A model generated the notes under the pieces. That model was given only the letters and a program-made list of their open reading frames with translations. It was not told where the DNA came from and made no database searches. From positions 1 to 44,604 of the forward strand of contig JBKOWZ010000066.1 of the NCBI GenBank assembly GCA_046724665.1: 44,604 nt of DNA. The letters are read 5' to 3'. Shown here piece by piece: positions 33,721 to 42,862 of the stretch. Numbering within the stretch: the stretch's first letter is position 1; each line of letters starts with the position of its first letter. The translations under genes were made by a program, and so were the position numbers. The DNA comes from Actinocrinis sp046724665 (lineage in GTDB: Bacteria > Actinomycetota > Actinomycetes > Streptomycetales > Catenulisporaceae).

Positions 33721-34944
33721 ATGAGCGAAGCGAGCAGCAGCCCCCGGCGCGTCGTCATCCTCGGCTCGACCGGCTCGATCGGCACCCAGGCGATCGACGT
33801 GATCACCCGCAATCCGGACCGCTTCCGGGTCGTCGCCCTCGCGGCCGGCGGCACGAACGCGGCGCTGCTCGCCCGGCAGGCGCTCGACCTCGGCGTCGAG
33901 GCGGTCGCGATCGCGAAGGCCACCGCGGCGCAGGACGTGCAGCTCGCCTTCTACGCCGAGGCGCAGCGGCGCGGCTACGCGACCGGCGACTACCGGCTGC
34001 CCCGGATCGTGGCCGGCCCCGGCGCCGCCGCGCAGCTGACCGAGCTCGCCTGCGACGTGGTGCTCAACGGCATCGACGGCGCCGCCGGCCTCGAGGCGAC
34101 GCTGGCCACCCTGCGCAACGGCCGCACCCTCGCGCTGGCCAACAAGGAGTCGCTGATCATCGGCGGCGACCTGGTCACCTCGCTGGCCGCGCCCGGCCAG
34201 ATCGTCGCGGTCGATTCCGAGCACTCCGCGCTGGCCCAGTGCCTGCGCGGCGGCGGCCCGGACGAGGTGCGCAAGCTGGTGGTCACCGCCAGCGGCGGAC
34301 CGTTCCGCGGCCGCGCCCGGGAGGAGTTGGCCGACGTGACGCCGCAGCAGGCGCTCGCCCACCCGACCTGGGCGATGGGGCCGCTGGTCACCGTCAACTC
34401 GGCCACGCTGGTCAACAAGGGCCTCGAGGTCATCGAGGCGCACCTGCTCTACGGCATCCCGTTCGACCGCATCGAGGTGGTCGTGCACCCGCAGTCGATC
34501 GTGCACTCCATGGTCGAGTTCACCGACGGCTCCACCCTCGCCCAGGCCTCGCCGCCCGACATGCGCATCCCGATCGCGCTGGCCATGGCCTGGCCGCACC
34601 GGGTCGCCGACGCCGCCGCGGCCTGCGACTGGACCAAGGCCGCGACCTGGGAGTTCTTCCCGCTCGACGAGCAGGCCTTCCCCGCGGTCGGCCTGGCCAA
34701 GCAGGTCGGGCGGGCCGGGGGCACCTTCCCCGCCGTCTTCAACGGCGCCAACGAGGCCTGCGTCGGCGCCTTCCTGGCCGGCCGGCTGCCGTTCACCGGG
34801 ATCGTGGACACCGTCTCCGCCGTGGTCGCCGAGCACGCCGACCGCGCCGAGTCCGCCGGTCCGGCGACCCTCGAGGCGGTGCTCGAGGCGGACCGGTGGT
34901 CCCGGGCCCGCGCCGAGGAGCGCACCGCGGCCGTCACGGCGTAG
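33721..34944 (+). CDS. dxr: 1-deoxy-D-xylulose-5-phosphate reductoisomerase
   Basis: Second step of the MEP isoprenoid pathway: converts DXP to MEP with NADPH. The 407-aa product has the NADPH motif VILGSTGSIGTQAIDVI, the active-site segments ALANKESLIIGGDLV and VDSEHSALAQCLRG, the metal/substrate flexible loop with TASGGPFRGR, and HPTWAMGPLVTVNSATLVNKG. It forms a run with the site-2 protease and ispG (another MEP gene), as in Streptomyces. ATG 33721 is preferred; ATG 33712 is an alternative three codons upstream. Confidence 0.97.
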   Translation: MSEASSSPRRVVILGSTGSIGTQAIDVITRNPDRFRVVALAAGGTNAALLARQALDLGVEAVAIAKATAAQDVQLAFYAEAQRRGYATGDYRLPRIVAGPGAAAQLTELACDVVLNGIDGAAGLEATLATLRNGRTLALANKESLIIGGDLVTSLAAPGQIVAVDSEHSALAQCLRGGGPDEVRKLVVTASGGPFRGRAREELADVTPQQALAHPTWAMGPLVTVNSATLVNKGLEVIEAHLLYGIPFDRIEVVVHPQSIVHSMVEFTDGSTLAQASPPDMRIPIALAMAWPHRVADAAAACDWTKAATWEFFPLDEQAFPAVGLAKQVGRAGGTFPAVFNGANEACVGAFLAGRLPFTGIVDTVSAVVAEHADRAESAGPATLEAVLEADRWSRARAEERTAAVTA

Positions 34945-34993
34945 CCGCGCCCGGCCAAGTAATGTTGACTGAACGCGCGGTACTCCATCTGCC

Positions 34994-36223
34994 GTGCTGG
35001 AAGGCGGGTTCCCCGGCGTGAACGTCCTCGGCGCGCTGCTTTTCGTGCTGGCACTGCTGGTCTCGATCGTGCTGCACGAGGCCGGGCACATGGTGTTCGC
35101 GCGCCTGGCCGGCGGCAAGGTCACCGAGTTCTTCGTCGGCTTCGGCGCCAGGCTGTGGTCGTTCCGGCGCGGCGAGACCGAGTACGGGATCAAGGCGATC
35201 CCGGCCGGGGGCTACGTCAAGATCGTCGGGATGACCGACCTGGACGAGATCGAGCCCGGCGACGAGGACCGCGCGCTCAAGAACAAGCCGGCCCGCATGC
35301 GGCTGCTCACCCTGTCCGCCGGCTCGCTCACCCACTTCCTGATCGCGCTGCTGCTGTTCTTCCTCAGCCCGATCCTCTTCGGCGTGCAGAAGGCGGACTC
35401 CTCCGCGAAGATCGGCAACGTCGCCGCCTGCATGACCGCCGAGGGCGCCGCGTCGGCCTGCGACCCCGGCGTGCCGGCCTCCCCGGCGGCCAAGGCCGGC
35501 CTCCGCAGCGGCGACGTGATCACCGCGATCGACGGCAAGCCGATCGCGAACTTCGACGAACTGACCGTGGCCCTGCACGCGCTGACGGCCGGTCAGCCGG
35601 CGACCGTCGCCTACACCGACCCGAGCGGCGACCGGCACACCACGACGGTCGTGCCGGTCCACGCCGCCTCGATCAGCTATCCGGACGGCCACGAGGGTCC
35701 CGGCAGCCTGGTCGGTCTTGGTCAGGCCGCTTACACGAAGCACTACGGCCTGCTCTCCGCCGCGGCCTACTCCGGGCAGCAGTTCTGGGACGGGATCACC
35801 GGCACCTTCAAGGGTCTCGGCTCGATCCCCGGCTCGATCCCGAAGCTGTTCACCTCGACCGTGGACCACAGCCAGCGCTCGGCCGACTCCCCGGTAGGCG
35901 TGGTCGGCATGGCGCAGATCAGCGGCAGCATCATCGGCCAGGCCGGCTTCTCCGGGTTCTTCGCGCTCGTCGCCGTCATCAACGTGTTCATCGGCGTGTT
36001 CAACCTGCTGCCGATCCTGCCGCTCGACGGCGGGCATGTCGCGATCCTGCTCTACGAGGAGTCGCGCAAGCGGGTCTACCGGCTGCTGCGCCGTCCGGTG
36101 CCCGGCCGGGTTGACCTCAACAAGCTGATGCCGGTGGCGTACGCCTTCCTGCTGCTGTTCGTCGGCCTCACCCTGCTCCTGCTCGCCGCGGACATCACCA
36201 ACCCGATCCGGCTGCCCTCGTAG
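34994..36223 (+). CDS. Site-2 intramembrane zinc metalloprotease (RseP/Rip1-like)
   Basis: M50-family protease of 409 aa that cuts transmembrane segments, for example of anti-sigma factors. The zinc motif HEAGH is at residues 28-32 in the first membrane helix; LLPILPLDGGH near residue 345 gives the third ligand; a PDZ domain lies at about 155-220 (AAKAGLRSGDVITAIDGKPI). Four hydrophobic segments fit the family. GTG 34994 is used here; GTG 35018 (VNVLGALLF) is an equally good start. Confidence 0.93.
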   Translation: MLEGGFPGVNVLGALLFVLALLVSIVLHEAGHMVFARLAGGKVTEFFVGFGARLWSFRRGETEYGIKAIPAGGYVKIVGMTDLDEIEPGDEDRALKNKPARMRLLTLSAGSLTHFLIALLLFFLSPILFGVQKADSSAKIGNVAACMTAEGAASACDPGVPASPAAKAGLRSGDVITAIDGKPIANFDELTVALHALTAGQPATVAYTDPSGDRHTTTVVPVHAASISYPDGHEGPGSLVGLGQAAYTKHYGLLSAAAYSGQQFWDGITGTFKGLGSIPGSIPKLFTSTVDHSQRSADSPVGVVGMAQISGSIIGQAGFSGFFALVAVINVFIGVFNLLPILPLDGGHVAILLYEESRKRVYRLLRRPVPGRVDLNKLMPVAYAFLLLFVGLTLLLLAADITNPIRLPS

Positions 36224-36323
36224 CGGTGCCGGCGCGACAGGGCCGACGCGACGGCGCCGGCGCAGTTCGGCCCACGATGCGTGCCGTTCGGCGCATGCCT
36301 CGTGAAGATCGGGTGAATGCCGA

Positions 36324-36373
36324 GGAACCGGTGCGAAGAACGACAGTGGAGTGTCGTAGCGTTATCACTGTCG
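36324..36373. promoter_or_regulatory. Inverted repeat and ECF-like element upstream of ispG
   Basis: CGACAGTG (36341-36348) and CACTGTCG (36366-36373) form an exact 8-bp inverted repeat with a 17-nt gap. GGAACC at 36324-36329 resembles an ECF-sigma -35, but a matching -10 at a proper distance is not clear. Possible operator or promoter in the rseP-ispG gap. Confidence 0.35.
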
Positions 36374-36410
36374 CTGATCGACTGTCCGTACTCGTGGGAG
36401 TGCCTGAACG

Positions 36411-37565
36411 ATGACCGCCGTCTCACTCGGTGTCCCGTCAATCCCGGCCAAGCCGCTCGTGCCTCGCCGCAGGTCACGCCGGATCATGGTCGGCGACGTC
36501 CCGGTCGGCGGCGACGCCCCGGTCTCGGTGCAGTCGATGACGACGACGCTCACCTCGGACGTCAACGCCACCCTCCAGCAGATCGCGCAGCTGACCGCGG
36601 CCGGCTGCCAGATCGTCCGGGTCGCCTGCCCCTCGCAGGACGACGCCGACGCGCTGCCGCTGATCGCGAAGAAGTCGCAGATCCCGGTGATCGCGGACAT
36701 CCACTTCCAGCCCAAGTACGTCTTCGCCGCGATCGACGCGGGCTGCGCCGCGGTGCGGGTGAACCCGGGAAACATCCGCAAGTTCGACGACCAGGTCGGC
36801 GAGATCGCCCGGCGGGCCAAGGCCGCCGGGGTGCCGATCCGCATCGGCGTCAACGCCGGGTCGCTGGACCCGCGGCTCTACGAGAAGTACGGCAAGGCCA
36901 CCCCGGAGGCGCTGGTCGAGTCGGCGCTGTGGGAGTGCTCGCTGTTCGAGGAGCACGACTTCCGCGACATCAAGATCTCGGTCAAGCACAACGACCCGGT
37001 GGTGATGATCCAGGCCTACCGGCTGCTGGCCGAGGCCTGCGACTACCCGCTGCACCTCGGGGTGACCGAGGCCGGCCCGGCGTTCCAGGGCACGATCAAG
37101 TCGGCCGTCGCGTTCGGCGCGCTGCTGGCCGAGGGCATCGGCGACACCATCCGGGTCTCGCTGTCCGCGCCGCCGGTCGAGGAGGTCAAGGTCGGCACGC
37201 AGATCCTCGAGTCGCTCGGCCTGCGCCAGCGCGGCCTCGAGATCGTCTCCTGTCCCTCGTGCGGCCGCGCTCAGGTGGACGTCTACACGCTGGCCGACCA
37301 GGTCAGCGCCGCACTCGACGGGCTGAACGTGCCGCTGCGCGTGGCCGTGATGGGCTGCGTCGTCAACGGCCCCGGCGAGGCGCGCGAGGCGGACCTCGGC
37401 GTCGCGTCCGGCAACGGCAAGGGCCAGATCTTCGTGCGGGGCGAGGTCGTCAAGACCGTGCCCGAGGCGCAGATCGTGGAGACCCTGGTCGAGGAGGCCG
37501 TCCGGCTGGCCGAGGAAATGGGCTTCGAACTCGGCGACGGAGTGCCTGAGGTCGCGGTCGGCTGA
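36411..37565 (+). CDS. ispG: 4-hydroxy-3-methylbut-2-enyl diphosphate synthase (flavodoxin-dependent)
   Basis: Iron-sulfur enzyme of the MEP pathway, making HMBPP. The 384-aa product has the TIM-barrel start PVSVQSMTTT, ADIHFQPKYVFAAID, RVNPGNI and GVTEAGP, and the [4Fe-4S] ligands C281, C284 and C316 in SCPSCGR and VMGCVVNGPGE. The canonical bacterial form, without the extra domain seen in plants. ATG 36411 starts after a 187-bp gap that may have its own promoter. Confidence 0.97.
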   Translation: MTAVSLGVPSIPAKPLVPRRRSRRIMVGDVPVGGDAPVSVQSMTTTLTSDVNATLQQIAQLTAAGCQIVRVACPSQDDADALPLIAKKSQIPVIADIHFQPKYVFAAIDAGCAAVRVNPGNIRKFDDQVGEIARRAKAAGVPIRIGVNAGSLDPRLYEKYGKATPEALVESALWECSLFEEHDFRDIKISVKHNDPVVMIQAYRLLAEACDYPLHLGVTEAGPAFQGTIKSAVAFGALLAEGIGDTIRVSLSAPPVEEVKVGTQILESLGLRQRGLEIVSCPSCGRAQVDVYTLADQVSAALDGLNVPLRVAVMGCVVNGPGEAREADLGVASGNGKGQIFVRGEVVKTVPEAQIVETLVEEAVRLAEEMGFELGDGVPEVAVG

Positions 37566-37726
37566 GGCCGGCGGCCCGTACCAGGGCCCCTTGGCGACTG
37601 CTCAGTCCGCCGACGACTTTCCGGCGCGTTCGCGGGATTTCGCGGCTTGCGGGCCGAGTCAGGATGCCCATCCAGGCCTTAGAGTGTGCCTTAGGGCTAC
37701 TGGCAGGTGAGAGGCGTAGATCGCGC

Positions 37727-38593
37727 ATGAACGTGGTGACCCGGCTGCTGAGTCCCGCTTCGGGCGTGCGCGTGCTGGACCATACCGACCTCGACGAGGT
37801 CCTGGAGCTGCTCGCCCGCGACCCGGTGGACAACGCCTTCATCGGCTCCCGGGTGGAGGCCGCGGGGCTCGACCAGTGGCAGCTCGGCGGCGAGATGTGG
37901 GGCCACAGCGTCGGCGGGCGGCTCACCTCGCTGTGCTTCTCCGGGGCGAACCTGGTGCCGATCAACGCCACCACGGAAGCGGTGCGCGCCTTCGCGGACC
38001 GCGCCCGCAAGCAGGGCCGCCGCTGCTCCTCGATCGTCGGCCCGCGCGCCGCCGCGCTCGAGCTGTGGACCTGCCTGGCGCCGCACTGGGCGCCGGCCCG
38101 CGAGGTGCGGCCGAACCAGCCGGTGATGGCGCTGCGCGAGCCGTCCCCGACCGTACCGCCGGACTTCCGGGTCCACGCGGTGCACCCGGCGCAGCTCGAC
38201 GTGCTGATGCCCGCGTGCATCGCCATGTTCACCGAGGAGGTCGGGGTCTCGCCGGTGGCCGCCGACGGCGGGCGGATGTACCGGCAGCGGGTCGCCGAAC
38301 TGGTCAACGCCGGCCGGGCGTTCGCCTGGATCGACGACGGCGAGGTGGTCTTCAAGGCCGAGATCGGCGCGGTGACCCGGGCCGTCTGCCAGATCCAGGG
38401 CGTCTGGGTCAATCCGAAGTACCGCGGCCGGCGGATCTCCGAGGGCGGCATGGCCGCGGTGGTCGAGTACGCGCTGCGCGACTTCGCCCCGGTCGTCTCG
38501 CTCTACGTCAACGACTTCAACCGGCCGGCGCGCGCCTCGTACCACCGCGTCGGGTTCCGCGAGGTCTCCGAGTTCGCCTCGGTCCTCTTCTGA
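37727..38593 (+). CDS. GNAT-family acetyltransferase with N-terminal DUF4081-like region
   Basis: A 288-aa product. Residues 1-140 (LDHTDLDEVLELLARDPVDNAFIGSRV...) match the DUF4081-type N-terminal region common in actinobacteria; residues 145-288 form a GNAT fold with the acetyl-CoA loop QGVWVNPKYRGRRISEGGMAA and the final NDFNRPARASYHRVGF. Target unknown. It is conserved between ispG and proS in Streptomyces. ATG 37727 follows GGTGAGAGG. Ends at a hairpin shared with convergent ogt. Confidence 0.88.
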   Translation: MNVVTRLLSPASGVRVLDHTDLDEVLELLARDPVDNAFIGSRVEAAGLDQWQLGGEMWGHSVGGRLTSLCFSGANLVPINATTEAVRAFADRARKQGRRCSSIVGPRAAALELWTCLAPHWAPAREVRPNQPVMALREPSPTVPPDFRVHAVHPAQLDVLMPACIAMFTEEVGVSPVAADGGRMYRQRVAELVNAGRAFAWIDDGEVVFKAEIGAVTRAVCQIQGVWVNPKYRGRRISEGGMAAVVEYALRDFAPVVSLYVNDFNRPARASYHRVGFREVSEFASVLF

Positions 38594-38599
38594 CACGCT

Positions 38600-38614
38600 G
38601 AGCGGACACCGCTC
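38600..38614. terminator. Hairpin between convergent GNAT and ogt genes
   Basis: GAGCGG (38600-38605) pairs with CCGCTC (38609-38614) over a 3-nt loop, in the 24-bp space between the two genes. Confidence 0.5.
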
Positions 38615-38617
38615 GCC

Positions 38618-39136
38618 CTAGGCGACGTTGCGCGCCTCGTGGTCCAGCAGCGCCTGCTTGACCTCGAGGCCGTACAGGAAGCCGCCGAGCGTCCCGTCCG
38701 CGCGCACCACGCGGTGGCAGGGCACGAACAGTGCGGTCGGGTTGGTCGCGCAGGCGCTGCCCGCGGCGCGGATCGCGTTCGGACTGCCCGCCGAGGCGGC
38801 CAGCTCGGTGTACGTGACGGCGGTGCCCGCCGGGATCTCGCGCAGCGCGGCCCGCGCGGCCGTCCGGAACGGCGCGGTCCCGGGCCGCTCCACGGTCTCG
38901 ACGTCGTCCAGCGCCGAGAGCTCGCCGTCGAAGTACTTGCGCACGGCGGCCAGCGCGCCGTGATCGTCCGCGCTCGGGGTGACCGCGTCGATGTCGATCG
39001 CGGCGAGCTGCGCCAGCTGCTCGACGGAGGTCGTGAAGCCCGACGCGTGCACGACGTCGCCCACAGCCAGCACGGTGAACGGACCGAGCGGAGTGGCGGT
39101 CTGGTGGGCCGTGATGCCGGTGGTCGAGATGGCCAT
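38618..39136 (-). CDS. ogt: Methylated-DNA--[protein]-cysteine S-methyltransferase
   Basis: Suicide repair protein that removes alkyl groups from O6 of guanine. The 172-aa product has the N-terminal ribonuclease-H-like part and the DNA-binding/active domain with IPAGTAVTYTELAASAGSPNAIRAAGSA and the reactive C140 in FVPCHRVV. It ends with GGFLYGLEVKQALLDHEA. Single gene; no Ada regulatory domain. Confidence 0.95.
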   Translation of the reverse strand: MAISTTGITAHQTATPLGPFTVLAVGDVVHASGFTTSVEQLAQLAAIDIDAVTPSADDHGALAAVRKYFDGELSALDDVETVERPGTAPFRTAARAALREIPAGTAVTYTELAASAGSPNAIRAAGSACATNPTALFVPCHRVVRADGTLGGFLYGLEVKQALLDHEARNVA

Positions 39137-39229
39137 GATGGCGATGCTCCTCTCGTGGTGCGAAACCTTCGCACACTTCGAGTCTGCCGCGCCGGACGCC
39201 GGATCTCTGGCGGTTTTCGGACGTGGCGA

Positions 39230-40174
39230 TCAGGGGCCGAGCAGGCGCTGGCGCCAGTACGAGAACGACGACTCCGGGTCGCCGGTGTACGCCCACGGCA
39301 GGCGCGTGGCGTGCGGGCCGATGGCCTGGAGCACCGTTCGCGCCTCGTCGTGCCGGTCGGCGTAGATCAGCGCGTGCGCCAGATAGTTCAGGTCCGCCTT
39401 CGCCTGGGCGTGCTGACGTCCAGGCCGCCGGAACCAGCGCGCCAGGATGCGGTCGAGGTCCAGGCCGACCTGCTCCTCGGTCCACATCATGTCCAGCCCG
39501 GCGCGCGCCGCGGCGTGCTTGTCCGCCGTCCGGGCGCGGTACGACTCGGCGTGCGCGACCAGCGGCAGGACCGCCAGCGGCGAACCGTCCGGCGCCTCGC
39601 CGGCCAGCCAGTACGCGAAGTCGTACATCTCGGCGTGCGAGCCGTGCCAGGCCGCGAACAGGTAGATCAGGGTCTGGTGATGCCCGTCCCGGCTCCACGG
39701 GTCCCGCTCCCGCAGCCCGTGCCAACGTGCCCACAGCTCGTCGCGGCTCACGCCCTGCGCGCGAGCCAGGGTAATCAGACTGATCCACGGCATCGGATCC
39801 TTCGGCGAGAGCGAGGCGGCCCGCCGGCACAGCTGCTCGACCTCGTGCGTCGTCTTGCTGGTGCCGGTGTCGCGCACCTGCGAACGCGCCCGCACCGCGC
39901 GGACCACCTCGACCTGCGCGCGCAGCGTGGCGGCGTCCGGATTGTGCGGGTCGAGGGCCTGCCACCGCTCGACCCACGCGCTGGCCGCCACCGTGTCGGC
40001 GAGCACCCTGATCCGGTGCGCGCGCCGGTCCCAGTTCGCGCGCGTGTCCTCCAGCAGGTCGCGAGCCGACTCCCAGCGGCCCTGCGCCAGGTCGTCGCGC
40101 GCCTCAGCCAGGTCGAGGTCCTCGAACGCGGGATCGAACGAGACCTTCGCCGCCTTGGAGCGAAACACCGCCAT
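39230..40174 (-). CDS. Conserved helical-repeat (TPR-like) protein of unknown function
   Basis: A 314-aa soluble protein. It is helix-rich with repeated paired-helix units (EARDDLAQGRWESARDLLEDT, about 24-44; AKADLNYLAHALIYADRHDEARTVLQAIG near the C-terminus), suggestive of TPR folds. No catalytic motif is seen. It is the divergent neighbour of proS and a similar gene occupies this place in Streptomyces. ATG 40174 is chosen; a long in-frame extension upstream is antisense to proS and is not real. Confidence 0.8.
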   Translation of the reverse strand: MAVFRSKAAKVSFDPAFEDLDLAEARDDLAQGRWESARDLLEDTRANWDRRAHRIRVLADTVAASAWVERWQALDPHNPDAATLRAQVEVVRAVRARSQVRDTGTSKTTHEVEQLCRRAASLSPKDPMPWISLITLARAQGVSRDELWARWHGLRERDPWSRDGHHQTLIYLFAAWHGSHAEMYDFAYWLAGEAPDGSPLAVLPLVAHAESYRARTADKHAAARAGLDMMWTEEQVGLDLDRILARWFRRPGRQHAQAKADLNYLAHALIYADRHDEARTVLQAIGPHATRLPWAYTGDPESSFSYWRQRLLGP

Positions 40175-40324
40175 GGCTGCGCAATGTAGTGGTTGACTCC
40201 CGAGCGCGGTAACAAAGCGGCCGAACTGTGTCCCGCGCCCGGATATTCTCATGGGCGAAGCGTTGTACAAAGCTTGCGCAACGACACGACCCGACCTGAT
40301 TTCCGTCTCGCTAGGAGCACCGCA

Positions 40325-42076
40325 GTGATCTCGCGCATGTCCACGCTGTTCCTCCGGACCCTCCGCGACGATCCGGCGGACGCCGAGGTGCCGAGCCACA
40401 GGCTGCTGGTGCGGGCCGGCTACGTGCGCCGGGTCGGGCCCGGCATCTACTCCTGGCTGCCGCTCGGCAAGGCAGTGCTCGACAACGTGGCCCGGGTGGT
40501 CAAGCAGGAGATGGACCGGATGGGCGCGCAGGAGGTCCAGTTCCCCGCGCTGCTGCCGCGCGAGTACTACGAGGCGACCAACCGGTGGACCGAGTACGGC
40601 GGCAACCTGTTCCGGCTCAAGGACCGCAAGGGCGCCGACTACCTGCTCGGGCCGACGCACGAAGAGATGTTCACCCTCATGGCGAAGGGCGAGTACTCCT
40701 CGTACAAGGACCTGCCGGTGGTCCTGTACCAGATCCAGAACAAGTACCGGGACGAGGCGCGGCCGCGGGCCGGCATCCTGCGCGGCCGCGAGTTCCTGAT
40801 GAAGGACTCGTACTCCTTCGATCTCGACGACGAGGGCCTCAAGCGCTCGTACGAGCTGCACCGCGAGGCGTACATCCGCATCTTCACCCGGCTCGGCCTG
40901 GACTACCGGATCGTCTCGGCGATGTCCGGCGCGATGGGCGGCTCGGCCTCCGAGGAGTTCCTCGCGCCCGCGCTGACCGGCGAGGACACCTTCGTCTCCT
41001 GCACCAACTGCGACTACGCGGCCAACACCGAGGCGGTCGAGGGACGCCCGGGCGCGGCGCTCGACGCCTCCGCCGAGCCCGCGGCCAAGGTCTACGACAC
41101 CCCGGACACCCCGACCATCGACTCGCTCGTCGAGTTCTTCAACCGCCTGGACACCGGGCGGACCGTCACGGCCTCCGACACGCTCAAGAACGTCGTGGTC
41201 AAGCTGCGGCACCCCGGCGCCAAAGAGGCCGAAGTGCTGATCGTCGGCGTCCCCGGCGACCGCGAGGTGGACCTCAAGCGGCTGGAGGCCGCGGTCTCCC
41301 CGGCCGAGGTCGAAATGTTCGAGGCGGAGGACTTCGCGAAGCACCCGGCCCTGGTGCGCGGCTACATCGGCCCGCAGGGCATGGCCGAGGCCGGATACAC
41401 CTACAAGGTGGACCCGCTGGTGGTCCCCGGCTCCGCCTGGATCACCGGCGCCAACGAGAACGGCAGGCACGCCGCGCACGTCGTCTACGGACGCGACTTC
41501 ACCCCGGTCGGCACGGTCGGCGCCGCCGAGGTGCGCGGCGGCGACCCCTGCCCGCGCTGCGGCTCGGCGCTGGTGATCGGCCGCGGGATCGAGATCGGGC
41601 ACATCTTCCAGCTCGGCCGCAAGTACGCGGACGCGTTCGAGTTCGACGTGCTCGGCCCGGACGGCAAGCCGGTGCGGATCACCATGGGCTCCTACGGCAT
41701 CGGCGTCTCGCGCGCGGTGGCGGTGATCGCCGAGCAGAAGCACGACGCGCTCGGCCTGGTCTGGCCGCGCGAGGTGGCCCCGGCGGACGTGCACCTGGTC
41801 GCCACCGGCAAGGACGCCGCGGTCTTCGACGCCGCGGCGCGGCTGGCGGCCGACCTGGACGCGGCCGGGGTGCGGGTCCTGTTCGACGACCGGCGCGGCG
41901 TGTCGCCCGGCGTCAAGTTCAAGGACGCCGAGCTGATCGGCGTGCCCACCATCGTCGTGGTCGGCAAGGGCCTGGCAGACGGTGTCGTCGAGGTGCGTGA
42001 CCGGGCCACCGGCGAGCGGGAGGACGTCCCGGTGGCCGGCGCCGCCGACCGCATCCGCGAACTGGCGGTGAACTGA
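40325..42076 (+). CDS. proS: Prolyl-tRNA synthetase (bacterial type with insertion domain)
   Basis: Charges tRNA-Pro. The 583-aa class II synthetase has RAGYVRRVGPGIYSWLPLG near the N-terminus, motif 2 with GPTHEE at 109-114 and RGREFLMKDSYSF, the editing insertion domain at about 225-390, motif 3 MGSYGIGVSRAVA, and the C-terminal anticodon-binding domain. GTG 40325 has AGGAG (40313-40317) 7 bp upstream and is preferred over ATG 40337. The stop lies in a 14-bp tandem repeat. Confidence 0.96.
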   Translation: MISRMSTLFLRTLRDDPADAEVPSHRLLVRAGYVRRVGPGIYSWLPLGKAVLDNVARVVKQEMDRMGAQEVQFPALLPREYYEATNRWTEYGGNLFRLKDRKGADYLLGPTHEEMFTLMAKGEYSSYKDLPVVLYQIQNKYRDEARPRAGILRGREFLMKDSYSFDLDDEGLKRSYELHREAYIRIFTRLGLDYRIVSAMSGAMGGSASEEFLAPALTGEDTFVSCTNCDYAANTEAVEGRPGAALDASAEPAAKVYDTPDTPTIDSLVEFFNRLDTGRTVTASDTLKNVVVKLRHPGAKEAEVLIVGVPGDREVDLKRLEAAVSPAEVEMFEAEDFAKHPALVRGYIGPQGMAEAGYTYKVDPLVVPGSAWITGANENGRHAAHVVYGRDFTPVGTVGAAEVRGGDPCPRCGSALVIGRGIEIGHIFQLGRKYADAFEFDVLGPDGKPVRITMGSYGIGVSRAVAVIAEQKHDALGLVWPREVAPADVHLVATGKDAAVFDAAARLAADLDAAGVRVLFDDRRGVSPGVKFKDAELIGVPTIVVVGKGLADGVVEVRDRATGEREDVPVAGAADRIRELAVN

Positions 42077-42115
42077 GGCACTGGAGCTGAGCCACTGGAG
42101 CTGAGCCACTGAAGG
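42074..42115. repeat. 14-bp tandem repeat at the proS stop codon
   Basis: Three units: TGAGGCACTGGAGC (42074-42087), TGAGCCACTGGAGC (42088-42101) and TGAGCCACTGAAGG (42102-42115). The first TGA is the proS stop. Confidence 0.85.
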
Positions 42116-42230
42116 TCGGCCCACCGCAGCACGCATCGACACAGGGGACGCCGTCACTCCGCCGGAGCGACTACGCTGGTGGGCGACGACGTCCAGCGAT
42201 AGACCCCACAGGTGTCGAGGAGCCGACCCG

Positions 42231-42851
42231 ATGAGCCCCACCGCGTCCCCCCGGCTCGACCGGCGCAAGTTGCGCGCGCTGCTGGAGCCGGTGGTCGAGC
42301 GCTCCGGAGCCGAGCTGGAGGACCTCACCGAGCAGCGCGCCGGGTCGCGCCGGCTCATCCGCGTGGTGGTGGACCGGGACGGCGGCGTCTCGCTGGACGA
42401 CATCGCCGAGGTCACCCGGTCGGTCTCCGACGCGCTCGACGCCTACGCCGAGCTGGGTGACGCCGCGTACGTCCTCGAAGTCACCTCGCCCGGCGTCGAT
42501 CGGCCGCTGACCGAGCCGCGGCACTGGCGGCGTGCGATCGAGCGGCTGGTCAAGGCGACGCTCACCGCCGGCGGCGAGCTGGTCGGACGGGTGTCCGCCG
42601 CGGACGGCGAAGGCGTGACGCTGCTGGTCGAGCAGAAGAAGACGCAGGTCGAGCAGACTCTGACGTACGGCGAGATCGCCAAGGCCAGGGTGCAGGTCGA
42701 GTTCAACCGCGCCGCCGACGACGAAGCCGCGCACGACGCGGACTTCGCGGAGGACGACGAGGACGCGGCGGGGGACGCGGGCGACGGCCGCGCGGACGAA
42801 GACCGGATGGACGACCGGGTACTGGGGCCCGGCCGCGCCGGCGAGAGCTGA
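42231..42851 (+). CDS. rimP: Ribosome maturation factor RimP
   Basis: Helps 30S subunit assembly. The 206-aa product has the N-terminal RimP domain (LIRVVVDRDGGVSLDDIAEVTRSVSDALD) and YVLEVTSPGVDRPLTEPRHW, then a small SH3-like C-terminal domain; the last 45 residues are an acidic tail. ATG 42231 is used, with GAGGAGCCGAC upstream. It starts the rimP-nusA-ylxR-infB block; nusA follows 11 bp later. Confidence 0.95.
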   Translation: MSPTASPRLDRRKLRALLEPVVERSGAELEDLTEQRAGSRRLIRVVVDRDGGVSLDDIAEVTRSVSDALDAYAELGDAAYVLEVTSPGVDRPLTEPRHWRRAIERLVKATLTAGGELVGRVSAADGEGVTLLVEQKKTQVEQTLTYGEIAKARVQVEFNRAADDEAAHDADFAEDDEDAAGDAGDGRADEDRMDDRVLGPGRAGES

Positions 42852-42862
42852 TTGAGGAAGCG

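Noticed and set aside
40175..42415. In-frame upstream extension of the minus-strand helical-repeat gene (1061 codons in total)
   Set aside because: The extension is antisense to proS along its full length; proS is certain and the extension has no homology.
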